Shown: positions 54,663-64,000 of the stretch, in pieces
How positions within the stretch are numbered: position 1 is the first letter of the stretch
Layout of the letters: every line of letters starts with the position of its first letter
From: Sebaldella sp. S0638
GTDB lineage: Bacteria > Fusobacteriota > Fusobacteriia > Fusobacteriales > Leptotrichiaceae
Assembly (NCBI RefSeq): GCF_024158605.1
Contig: NZ_JAMZGM010000001.1
Span: 163,183 to 227,182 of the forward strand
Direction of reading: 5' to 3'
Length of the DNA stretch: 64,000 nucleotides
Notes under the pieces: generated by a model
What the model was told of the DNA's origin: nothing
Databases searched by the model: none
What the model saw: only the letters and a program-made list of their open reading frames with translations
Translations under genes and position numbers: made by a program

Positions 54663-56032
54663 CTAAGCTGCTAATTCTTCTAACATTTCTCCCGAATTTT
54701 TTATTTTTCTCAAAGTCCACAAAAACCACGTAACTGAAATAACACCTTTTAAGATACTTGTTCCGCTTATACTCCACCAGATTCCTGTAAGTCCCATAAT
54801 TAATGTAAGAATGTAAGCAAGCGGTATTCTCAGGCTGGTTACTACTACACTGTTTACAGTAGGCTGTAACGTTCTTCCCACGCCGTTAAATGCTCCTGTT
54901 GTTGTTATCTCCGCACACATAAACATCTGCGAAAATCCCAGAATACGCAGATAATCCTGTCCCATTGCTATAGTTTCGGGGTTTTCAAAGAAAAATCCGT
55001 AAAGATACTTTCCTCCGAATATAAATACAGCTGAAATCACAAATCCAATAGAAACTATCCATTTTAGCCCGATAAAATAGCCGGTTTTCAGTCTCTCAAA
55101 ATTTCTCGCACCGTAATTCTGCCCTACAAATGCAGATATAGCACTTGCAAGTCCTATTGAAATATTCCAAGAAAATGCCTCGAACTGAATACCCACACGC
55201 TGTACTCCCAATGCTGTTTCATTTATGCTTGCTATCATACCAGCAAGAATAATTGCAAATACCGAGAACAGAGCCTGATTTATTCCGTTTAGAATCCCGA
55301 GTTTTATTATTCTCTTATAATAACGCACCGGATCCAGTCTCCATATACGGAGTTTTCTGAATCTTGATGTTTTTCTGAAAAGGTAACATAATATTCCTAT
55401 ACATGCTATTGCCTGTGCTGTAACTGTGGCTGTTGCCGCTCCTATTACTCCCATTTTTAAATATTTTATAAAGATATAATCCAAAAGCACATTTAAAAGC
55501 AGCCCTGCCGAGTTAAAAATAAACGGCCCCAAAGTATCACCTTCGGCATTTATAATAGATGATACTGTTATTACCAGATATAAAAATACGAATCCCACTG
55601 CGGAAATTATCAAAAATTGATTTGCGCATGGACAATCAAAGGATCCTGTACCTTAATTACTTTTATAAGATAATTATGAAATATCATAACAAATGCACAA
55701 TACATAAGCCCAAAAGCCACACAAAGATAAAGTGCCGTTCTTACATATTTTCTTGCCGTTAATATCTTACGTGCGCCTATTGACTGCGCTACAAGCACCT
55801 GTGCACCTATTTTCGGTATATTACAGAAACACATTCCAAAATTTATAAAAAATGCACCTGCTGCAACTGCCGAAACATATTTGTCCCCGAGATATTTCCC
55901 TATGAACCATGTGTCTGTAAGACTGTATCCAATGGATATCAAAGATGTAAGTACAACCGGAAGAGCCAGTTTAAACAGTCCTTTTGATATCGAACCTTCC
56001 AATATATTTGTTTTATTTACTTTCTTCTTCAT
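54663..56032 (-). pseudogene. MATE family efflux transporter, frameshifted
   Basis: Two adjacent frames make one MATE transporter of about 456 residues. The N-part (56032 to 55610) has LPVVLTSLISIGYSLTDTWF, GAQVLVAQSIGARK and QDPLIVHAQINF, then stops. The C-part resumes LIISAVGFVFLYLVITVSS and includes VGQNYGARNFERLKTGYF. They are joined if one base is added to the T5 run at 55612-55616 (A5 on the plus strand), giving NFLIISAV without a gap. This is a one-base deletion in a short homopolymer, so a real null mutation, phase variation or a sequencing error are all possible. It follows the PAT-like gene by 1 nt. Confidence 0.85.
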
Positions 56033-56033
56033 T

Positions 56034-56531
56034 TTATTTATCCTTACCTAATATATACGACCAAAATTCAACATCTATATATTTACCAAATTTTTTCCCT
56101 ACTTCTTTAAAAACACCGATTTTTTCAAAACCTATACTTTCATGAAGTCTCTGGCTTGCCAGATTCGGGTATGAAACTACACCTATAAGTACATGTGCTC
56201 CTGCCTCCTGAGACAGTTCTATCAGTCTTTTATAAAGTTTTCTTCCTATTCCTTTTCCTTTTTCATTAATATCCATATATATGCTTGTTTCCAGACTTTC
56301 GCTGTATGCACTTCTCTCTCTGAATTTTCCCACATATGCATAACCTGTCACCTTGTTATTTTCCTCATAAACAATAAAGGGATATCCTGCATCCAGTATT
56401 TTTCTTATTCTGTTCTCCATTTCCGCAGTATCTATCTCCTCTGTTTCAAAAGTTATGATTGTTTCCTTTATATAATAATTATATATCGCTGTAATATCTC
56501 CCGCGTCTCTTAGTTCTACTCCTCTGATCAT
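56034..56531 (-). CDS. GNAT acetyltransferase, phosphinothricin-type (PAT/YncA-like)
   Basis: About 165 residues. VELRDAGDITAIYNYYIKET, TIITFETEEI, AYVGKFRERSAYSESLETSI and the acetyl-CoA motif NEKGKGIGRKLYKRLIELSQ are typical of the PAT/YncA group, whose members acetylate amino acid analogues such as methionine sulfoximine. The in-frame ATG at 56540 abuts the GGGAG; the ATG at 56531 has this RBS 9 nt upstream and is preferred. It is followed after 1 nt by the MATE gene, suggesting an operon for handling small toxic compounds. Confidence 0.9.
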   Translation of the reverse strand: MIRGVELRDAGDITAIYNYYIKETIITFETEEIDTAEMENRIRKILDAGYPFIVYEENNKVTGYAYVGKFRERSAYSESLETSIYMDINEKGKGIGRKLYKRLIELSQEAGAHVLIGVVSYPNLASQRLHESIGFEKIGVFKEVGKKFGKYIDVEFWSYILGKDK

Positions 56532-56564
56532 TTCTCTCATCTCCCGGCTGGCATTGTGTTTAAA

Positions 56565-56591
56565 ATAAAAAGAGCAGAGCGCTCTTTTTAT
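56565..56591 (-). terminator. rpsO terminator
   Basis: ATAAAAAGAGC (56565-56575) and GCTCTTTTTAT (56581-56591), perfect 11-bp stem with a T tract on the minus strand, directly after the rpsO stop. Confidence 0.88.
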
Positions 56592-56592
56592 G

Positions 56593-56856
56593 TTATTTTC
56601 TTATTCCTAATTTTTCGATTAATACTCTATATCCATCTACATTTCTGTCTTTTAAATAATTTAAAAGTCTTCTTCTTTTACCTACCATTTTCAAAAGTCC
56701 TGCTCTTGAGTGAAAATCTTTTTTGTGTGTCTTCAAGTGACCAGTAAGGTGATTTATTCTGTCAGTAAGTAATGCTATCTGAACCTCTGTAGATCCTGTA
56801 TCCTGTGGATTTTTTCCAAATTCTGCAACTATTTCCTGTTTACTTTTCAAAGCCAT
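56593..56856 (-). CDS. rpsO: 30S ribosomal protein S15
   Basis: 87 residues, the usual length. The signatures are [40 protein letters not shown] and [20 protein letters not shown]. It binds the 16S rRNA central domain early in assembly. AGGAGG lies 8 nt before the ATG. It has its own promoter, a hairpin in the leader and a terminator, and no pnp gene next to it in the window. Confidence 0.98.
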   Translation of the reverse strand: MALKSKQEIVAEFGKNPQDTGSTEVQIALLTDRINHLTGHLKTHKKDFHSRAGLLKMVGKRRRLLNYLKDRNVDGYRVLIEKLGIRK

Positions 56857-56890
56857 TAATATTTCCTCCTAATTATAAATTATCCTATCC

Positions 56891-56917
56891 AAGAATTTAG
56901 AGGCTACCTAAATTCCT
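56891..56917 (-). promoter_or_regulatory. Hairpin in the rpsO leader
   Basis: In the minus-strand transcript AGGAATTTAG pairs with CTAAATTCTT around a 7-nt loop (GTAGCCT), a 10-bp stem with one G-U wobble. It lies about 35-60 nt before the rpsO ATG, so it could be the S15 autoregulatory site. Confidence 0.5.
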
Positions 56918-56934
56918 AGAAAAAATTCATAATA

Positions 56935-56963
56935 ATAATATCATATTTAGCACAAAATGTAAA
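56935..56963 (-). promoter_or_regulatory. rpsO promoter
   Basis: TTTACA (complement of 56958-56963), 17 bp, TATTAT (complement of 56935-56940), about 80 nt upstream of the rpsO ATG. Confidence 0.7.
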
Positions 56964-57077
56964 GTATTAATTGTGTATTCTCCTTTTTAAAATTTTCATA
57001 TTAACATATTATTTCGGAAGATTTCATATTTTTCCTTTTGTATTCAGTTAAAATAATATTCTGCCTTCAAAATAAGA

Positions 57078-57121
57078 AGAAATTATACCAAAACAAATCA
57101 TGTTTTTGATATAATTCCCTT
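57078..57121 (-). terminator. Terminator of autotransporter locus 3
   Basis: AATTATA and TATAATT arms with inner AAAACA/TGTTTT and a short loop, located 24 nt or more after the locus 3 stop. On the minus strand the tail is moderately T-rich. Confidence 0.55.
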
Positions 57122-57144
57122 CTTTATTACTTCTTTTATGTGTA

Positions 57145-60100
57145 TTAAAAAGCTGCTTTAAATGAAATTCCTACTTTATAATCTTCTTTATTAGCATTTC
57201 CCATTCCGTATTCGCCGTTTAGGAATATTCCGTATCTGTCATTTACTTCTACTCCTACACTTGCTGTTGTTTTTATTCTTCCTTTATCTTCTGCAGGCTG
57301 TGCAAGTTTATGATATCCTGTTTCTATGACTTCAAGGCTTGCTCTTTCCTGTTCATTCATATTACCTAATTCATATTCATAAGCTACGCCTATGTTTCCT
57401 TTCAGTTTTACATCTTTACTTGACCCAAATCCGGCTTCGCCGTTTAATCTCACACCTATGCTTGGTTTTACGCTGTATCCGTCATTACTATCCACTTTCA
57501 GGCTTTCTATCCCACCTTTTTCTTTAAAGCTGTCATGTGTCATATATCCAAGTTCAAGCCCTGCAAATGGAGTTACTTTTAGATTTTTTCCAAGTTCTAT
57601 ATCTCTTCCTACCTCATTTAATGAACTTACTCCGTATACATTATAGTCAGCGCTTAATTTAGATTTTGTTCCGTCATACCACGCCACTTCTCTGTCACTT
57701 GAATGAAATCCTGCTCTTCCAAGGATATCATTCTTGATATTCCAGCCGTTAACACTGTATTTATTATGTAATCCCAGCTGTATTGTATTTACCTCTTCTT
57801 CATTTTTTGTATCTTTCATCTGGAAATCAGTTCTTACATATCCCAATGAGTATCCGAATGTATGTCTGTATGTTCTCTCTACTTCTCTCAGAGCCAATGC
57901 TCCCACTGAATTATAGCTGTAAGATTCCACTCCTGTAGTATCTTCTGATGTGCTTCCTTTTCCGCCTATAATATTTATTTTTACATTTTCTTTTGTATTA
58001 TTAGTAGAATTCTGCAACGTTGTTAATGCATTATTAAAAACACCTGCGATATCCTGTTCTCTCTGATTTATATTTGAATACATGTTACCTGCAAGCTGTT
58101 CAAAACTATTGCCAAGAACTCCGGCATCAGTTATAAGATCAAGTTTATCATAAATTTTTAATGCATCTCCTTCAGCATTCAGATATTTACCTTCTATATT
58201 TTTGGCGAATTCATCATACCATGCACCGTTAGTAAACTCGTCATAATTAATTTTTTCCATCCAGATATCTACTTTTCCCTGACTATTCACTACAGGTATC
58301 GCATCAAATGTAAGTGAATTACTTGACACAGATATCTCTCCATAATTTGTTCCGCCGTCAGGAGTAGAAGGGTCGAATACATTTTCAAACTTATATACTC
58401 TTGCATTAGTTCCTTGTGTAAATAAAGGATCTATTTTTACTGCATTATTCCCAAAATCAAAACTTGGTGCTACAAAACTTACTTTATTTGACAATAAGAA
58501 TCCTGCATTTATATCATCAAGAGAATAATCATTTATTGTAATTTCCTCCATTGTTGCTTTTCTAAAACTTGTAGGATCTGGTTTTACTATTAAATTATAT
58601 CCATCCAGTTCAAACTTTTCATCTACCTTTATTACACCTGCATTTATTATACTTGGCGGTGTATATCCGTCTTTCCCTTTTACTATGTCTGTAGAATTTA
58701 TTGTTCCGGAAGCCACAGAGATCAAACCGTAATTTTCCAGTGTCGATCCTCCTGATAATTGTACTCCCACACTGTCATTACCATTTATATATATTTTTCC
58801 TGTACTTTCATTTATTACTTTTGAATTTACATTAGCATATATTCCTATATTATCATTACCATTCATTGTTATAGTACCTGCATTTGTTACTGTAGAAGCT
58901 CTCTCTGCTGCTATCCCTATACTTCCTGATCCTGACATTGTGATATTACCTTCATTTCTCAAACTTCCTGTACTTGAATATATTCCTATTGCTTTTTCTG
59001 AAGAAGAAAATATGTTTCCTTTATTCAAAGCTTCGTTTATATTATTAGTAACATACATTCCTACTGCTTCAGTTCCTGCTTCTATATTTCCGCTGTTTTC
59101 CATATTCTGAACACTATCTCCGTATATTCCTACTGCATATTTATTCAAATATGGATTTTGTTTGTCTACTATTACAGAACTTCCGATTTTTATATCACCA
59201 CTGTTATATATACTTCCTGATTTACTGTAAATACCTATATTGGCTGTTCCTGTATCAGCTGTAATATTACCTCTATTTGTAATACTTCCGCCGTTTACCA
59301 TATAAAATGCCGCTGAATCCGAACCTGTCATATATACAGATCCTCCGGCTTCATTTACTACATCCGATTCGTTACTTGCGTATAATAAAACTCCGTTTTC
59401 TCCTACTGTAGAGGCTCCGCTGTTTGTTATGGAAGTTTTTCCGTCAAGTACAATACCATAGCTGTTATCACTTACACTAAGTGCCATAGCGTTATTTATG
59501 GCTGAATTACCAGCACTGTAAATTCCTACAGTATTTGCACCGTTAAGAGTTAACTTACCCCCTGACAGGCTGACATTTCCGGAATTTGTATAAATCCCTG
59601 TTCCTGCTTCTTCAATATATAAATCTCCTGATGTATGCGTTACCTTTCCTGCGTTATTATATATTCCTATTGAATTTTTCCCTAATATCATACTGCTTGC
59701 ATTATTAATAACACCATTGGAATTATTATTATATATCGCTATACTTGGATCAGAAACTGATGTAGAATCTCCTATTTCTATATACCCATAGTTATCAACA
59801 ACTTTATTTCCTCCATCAGATACATATATACCTATTGATTTATTCCCTGATAAATTTATATTTCCTACATTAACTGTTGTAATATCAGATGTTCCGTCAA
59901 GATTTATTCCTGTCACATTATCTCCTGTACTTCTTATAGTTCCACTATTCAGTACACTATTTCCATCTTTCAGATAAAGTCCTGATGAATTTCCGCCTAC
60001 TTCGACTGTACCTGTATTTGCAATACTTGACCCGCTGCCTTTACCATAAAGACCTACTGAATTATCACCTAACAATATAGAACCATCATTTTGGGCACCG

Positions 60101-63100
60101 GCACCATCTACAACATAAATTCCTACTGAATTATTACCGAAGTTTATAGTTCCTTTATTTGTTGCTTCCTTATACGCATAGTTTCCGTACCAATCTATCC
60201 TAACAGGTAATCCGTTTGTATATTTTCCATTTAAGGCAATTCCTATCATGCCAGCCTGACCTGAAGAAGTTAAATTTGAATTTTCTCCTAAGTATACTAC
60301 TGAGTTAGTACCAGCTGCAAATATCCCGCCTGATCCTAAGGATGCATTATTGTTATAACTTATTATGTTATCTTTTATATTCTGCACAATGTATTCTGAA
60401 CCTTCTGTAGAAGTTACATTAATAGAATCCAGATTAGAACTTGATGTTCCTTCTTTATTAATTACTATAATTCCTTTTCCATCCACATTTGCATTTACTG
60501 ACCCGTAAAATGACGAACTATCTGCATATATACCTGTAGAATTATCACCTTTTAAATTTAGTTCCAGATCAAATACGTTAATATATCCATTTTTTGAATA
60601 TATACCTGTCCCGTTTTCACCTACTGATATTTTAGCATCTGATCCGCTAACTTCTGCATTAGTAGTAGCATATATACCAATTCCGCCTTTTGATGCACTT
60701 ACATCTATCTCACCGTTGTCAATATTTATACCGCCATCAGTATATCCATTCGGAGAAGCATTGTTTATGTACATCCCTACTGCATTGCTTCCTGCTTCAG
60801 CTATTATTTTACCGCTGTTTTCCAATGAAGCAGGTGGTGTATAATAAGGAACCTCACTAATGTCTACATTGGTACTGGCGTACATTCCTACACCCTTATC
60901 CCCGACTTTTATTGTACCGGTATTTTGTGCTACTCCAAGTATTGAATATAAACCCACACCTGAAGTTCCTGATAGATCTATTAATCCGTTATTTCTCACC
61001 GAACTTCTCTTTGTATACATCCCCAATGAATTATTACCCTCTAATTTTATCGTTCCATTATTTGTACTTGATAATATGTGTGTATCAGTACTCGCAAATT
61101 CCTGTGCTATACCTGCCAGACCGTCTTCAGTTCCACTAATTGTTATTCCTTCTTTTACTGTAATTCCTGATTTCCCAATTTCCTGATTTCTATATGTTTT
61201 ATCACCAGTTATGTTGTTTTTATCTATGTTAGAATCAATATCAATTTCTACTGATGACTGAATAATTTTTGAAGCATCTGATCCTGTAAAATTAATTCCC
61301 GATCCGTTTGAAATATCACTTAAGTCACTGAGTTTTATGCTTGCTTTATTTAAAACCATTCTGTAAGAATCATCAGATATATTCATTGTTAAATTACCGT
61401 TAGTAGTATCTACTATGCCTTTTAAATACTCACCCACATTTATTGTTGTACTGGGATCCGTTCCTTCTACATAAAATCCTAATGCGCCATTTTTTATTTC
61501 TGTATTTACATCACTTGTTAAAATCATTTTCCCTTTGTAATTTCCATTGTTGTTATAATCTTTTATAAAATAAGCAAATGCATCTTTACCGTCTGCCTTT
61601 ACTTCTAAAGGACTGCCTATTGTGGAAGAACCTAACTTCACTTCACTTCCGTTTGCATATATAACAGTACTGTTTTCTCCGTTGGCTTCGAGTTTATTTG
61701 CTTTTATCTCTGTCTTTGAAGCGTCTGAATTATAATTATAACCAAATCCGCTGTATATCGCTGTAGCATTTTTACCATTAACAATTATATGATCATTTTC
61801 TGTAGTAGCAATATTACCGGAATTTAAAATACCTGTCGAATAATCACCATTCATAGTAATGTTCCCGGTATTTACTATCATGGCATCATCCATATAATAC
61901 ATTGATGCTAGAGCAGTACCTCCATAATTATTTCCATATACATCTGTATAAGCTGATGAATTATTTTCTATATCTGCATAATTTTCAATTCTTCCGCCGT
62001 TGCTTACCAATCCTGCCATTGCTTTAGCTCCGGAACCTATTTTTATAGGCATGTAATTTTTTATATTAGACCCGTTATTCCCAAGTGCAATTGCATTTTG
62101 CTGGCCTGAATTAATAGGAGTTAACGAATTCTCTAAACTACTGTCTATTATTGTAGTTCCTTCTCTATATGAATAAAAAATCGCACTGCTTTTAGAGTTT
62201 CCACCAAATTCTATTGAACTTATCATTTTATCATTTAATATTAAGTCCATAGTTTTTTCTATAGTTCCCGTTGCTTCTCTTACAACTCCCATAGAACTTT
62301 CACCGTTTAATACTATATCAAGATTCTTCACATTATCTGCTAGTGAGATACCGCTTTCTGATATGGATTTCCCCAAATGAAAAGCTGTGTTATTTTTACC
62401 GCCAATTATTATTTTTCCTGTAGAACCGTCTATTTCTATTTTACTGCTTAGATAATCAGTGCTTCCGTAAATATATCCTCCTGTTTCTACTCCTCTGTTC
62501 CCAACTCCGTCAACATTAATATTACCTGGTTTTACTAATACCTCATTTTTTAATTTATCTACCGTAACAAAAACCCCTACTGATCCAACAACTCCAGAAG
62601 CAGTCCCATAAGAAGTGTCAGTACTGCTTTCTATATTTATTGTTCCTGAGTTAATAAGTTCACCTGTTTGTATTGTTGAAGAACTTCCTCTGTCAAGCTG
62701 CATGGCAATACCGCTTTGTCCATACTGATTTCCTCTTTTTATTGTTATTGTTCCTGTATTTTCTAAAACCGCTTTTGTCGGCGTACTATATACATTAGAC
62801 AAATCAAGGCTCATACCTATTAATGAAGTAATTGTATAGCTGGTACTTGTGGAATCCACCTGTAAATTTAAATCTCCCGAAAAAACTGTCTTATAGTCCC
62901 CGCCGTTGTAATAAGCTGGTCTGTAGCTCAAAAAACCTACAGCATTATTCCGTGTACCATTTGTTAATGTCATATTCCATTTTCCGCTAATTTCTGTGTT
63001 TCTTGCACCGCCTAATTCGTGTACTACAAATTTGTTATTATTACTGTTAGTAGTATGTGTATAAGAATCAGCCGTTGTTCCGTTATAAGAAGAACCGTCG

Positions 63101-63594
63101 GAATAAGTAGCAGCACCAGTTATTGTTGCAATGTTAGTTTCTCCATTTAAATTTATTGTAGTCTCTGATGTGCTGACATCCAGATTTTCAAAAATTTTAT
63201 TTCCAGATGTATAATATCCTGTATTAAATGCGTAGCCTCCAATTGATTGATTATCATATGAATTGGGATAACTAAAATTTATACTAGGAGTACGGGGCAT
63301 AGCCGGAACACTGATACCTGTATATTTATAAACAGGATCACTAATCTGAGGTTCCAGTACAGAAACTGTATTTATATTCAATTCCGGTTCATTTACCGGT
63401 GTCAGATTAAGTTCCACTCCATTCCTGTTAATACCTTTCACAGGTATAACCATTCCTAAATCTACTGATTTTATACGTCCTTCACCATTCATAGTTATTG
63501 TGTCTTTTTTTCCGCCTCTTTGACTGTTATTATAAAATCCGCTTGTAAATATCTGCCATTCCAGATATTCAGGTTTTACAACATAGTCATTTTG
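57145..63594 (-). pseudogene. Type V autotransporter locus 3, 5' end removed by an IS insertion
   Basis: About 2150 residues of a third autotransporter. The host sequence starts inside the conserved N-terminal block: QNDYVVKPEYLEWQIFTSGF, where the paralogues have YLQGDYVVKPEYLEW. The passenger carries many GIY and N-x-G-x-I repeats, and the barrel ends YKVGISFKAAF. Passenger and barrel are more diverged from loci 1 and 2 than those are from each other. Upstream of codon 63592-63594 the sequence is IS DNA, so signal peptide and promoter lie beyond the element, outside the window. The first ten codons of the open frame (to 63624) come from the IS end. Confidence 0.9.
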
Positions 63595-63668
63595 TGTAGT
63601 GCTATAGTAAAGTAGGAACACCAAAATCTAAACAATGATATAATAAAAAAAGAAAGAGGTGTTTTGAA

Positions 63669-63953
63669 ATGCAAAAAAATTATGAGGAAGAATTCAAGAA
63701 AAAAATAATCCGTCTTCATATAGAAGAGGGAAGAACTATTAAAAGCCTATCACTGGAGTACAGTATCTCTAAATCTGCTGTCTCATACTGGCTAAAAAAA
63801 TTCCGTAACGAATGCCGCATCAATAAAAAAGCCCATGAAGAACAAGACTTTATGAAACAAAATAATAAACTTAAAAAAGAACTTGAAGAATTGAAAAAAG
63901 AAAATCTCTTTCTAAAAAAAGCAGCGGCATTCTTTGCGAAGGAAATAGATTAG
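63669..63953 (+). CDS. IS3-family transposase OrfA
   Basis: 94 residues: helix-turn-helix (KIIRLHIEEGRTIKSLSLEY and ISKSAVSYWLKKF) followed by a leucine-zipper coiled coil (LKKELEELKKENLFLKKAAA). OrfA binds the IS ends and, by frameshifting, supplies the DNA-binding part of OrfAB. A slippery A7 followed by GC at 63914-63922, close to the stop, is the usual -1 frameshift signal. AGAGGTG precedes the ATG. Confidence 0.92.
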   Translation: MQKNYEEEFKKKIIRLHIEEGRTIKSLSLEYSISKSAVSYWLKKFRNECRINKKAHEEQDFMKQNNKLKKELEELKKENLFLKKAAAFFAKEID

Positions 63954-64000
63954 TGGCTTATCATTTCATTTGTAAATATAAAAAGATTTTCGGACTAATT
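63953..64000 (+). CDS. IS3-family transposase OrfB, start only
   Basis: The -1 frame relative to orfA reads VAYHFICKYKKIFGLI to the window edge, matching the start of IS3 OrfB proteins. The DDE catalytic core lies outside the window. It is expected to be made as an OrfAB fusion by frameshifting at the A7 run. Confidence 0.7.
   Translation, partial: MAYHFICKYKKIFGLI

Larger units (their letters stand above)
63595..64000 (+). mobile_element. IS3-family insertion sequence, left part
   Basis: The element begins TGTAGTGCTATAGTAAAG at 63595, right where the autotransporter coding frame is broken. The terminal TG is typical of IS3-family ends. It carries orfA (63669-63953) and the beginning of orfB in the -1 frame, and runs off the right edge. 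Neither the right inverted repeat nor the target duplication can be seen. An outward reading from the left end adds ten codons to the disrupted autotransporter but no signal peptide. Confidence 0.85.

Noticed and set aside
54565-54777. A 70-residue minus-strand frame between the GNAT and MATE genes
   Set aside because: It mostly overlaps the 3' end of the MATE gene in another frame and shows no RBS.
57145-63594. Short regularly spaced motifs resembling a CRISPR or satellite array
   Set aside because: The periodicity comes from coding repeats of the autotransporter passenger (N-x-G-x-I). There are no identical repeats with unique spacers.

Overview
The window looks like chromosome from a member of the Fusobacteriota, most likely a Sebaldella/Leptotrichia-type anaerobe. 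This rests on the low GC content, several very large type V autotransporters with the fusobacterial N-terminal block (motif VKPEYLEWQ), fructose-family PTS operons, glycyl radical enzymes and clean sigma70 promoters with 17-bp spacers. The species is inferred.

Layout. 1-2903: the 5' end of a glycyl radical enzyme gene and a PTS EIIBC gene diverge from a shared palindromic operator, followed by a GntR/UTRA regulator. 2915-4726: a small minus-strand operon (YfeS-like protein, ankyrin protein, sugar O-acetyltransferase). 4836-17241: ten minus-strand genes, mostly overlapping or separated by up to 22 nt. The first seven (HMG-CoA reductase, UbiA prenyltransferase, rifampin-phosphotransferase-like enzyme, BtaA/DUF3419-like transferase, polyprenol-kinase-like membrane protein, GNAT, OleC-like AMP ligase) form a lipid/isoprenoid pathway I do not recognise and are the best candidate for an undescribed system. 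Class I fumarase and malic enzyme genes follow directly. 17468-24550: housekeeping genes (Mn pyrophosphatase, DgkA-PAP2 fusion, YbeY, PgpH-type c-di-AMP phosphodiesterase, JAMM-DinG helicase), with a tandem 105-bp structured repeat in the pgpH leader.

24748-39033 holds two giant autotransporter loci and 57145-63594 a third. All three are broken, each by a different lesion: a roughly 10-nt deletion, a frameshift in the signal peptide, and an IS3-family insertion. A small Cys-containing secreted protein lies beside the second.

40254-47026 is a complete locus for a PTS sugar: EIIA, EIIC and EIIB, a DeoR repressor, a GCVE-type glycyl radical enzyme with its activase, and a fructose-6-phosphate aldolase. 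It resembles E. coli frw/pflDC/fsa and fits radical-mediated anhydrohexitol-phosphate degradation. The EIIA carries an unusual four-cysteine insert.

47582-56856: rpsT and holA flank a small island (33-codon ORF overlapping a Fic gene, plus an Imm51-type immunity gene). Then come holA-spl-ppk2-carbonic-anhydrase-like, small membrane and NTF2-like proteins, acetyltransferases, a frameshifted MATE transporter and rpsO with a leader hairpin. The window ends inside an IS3-family element. I saw no tRNA, rRNA or CRISPR array.
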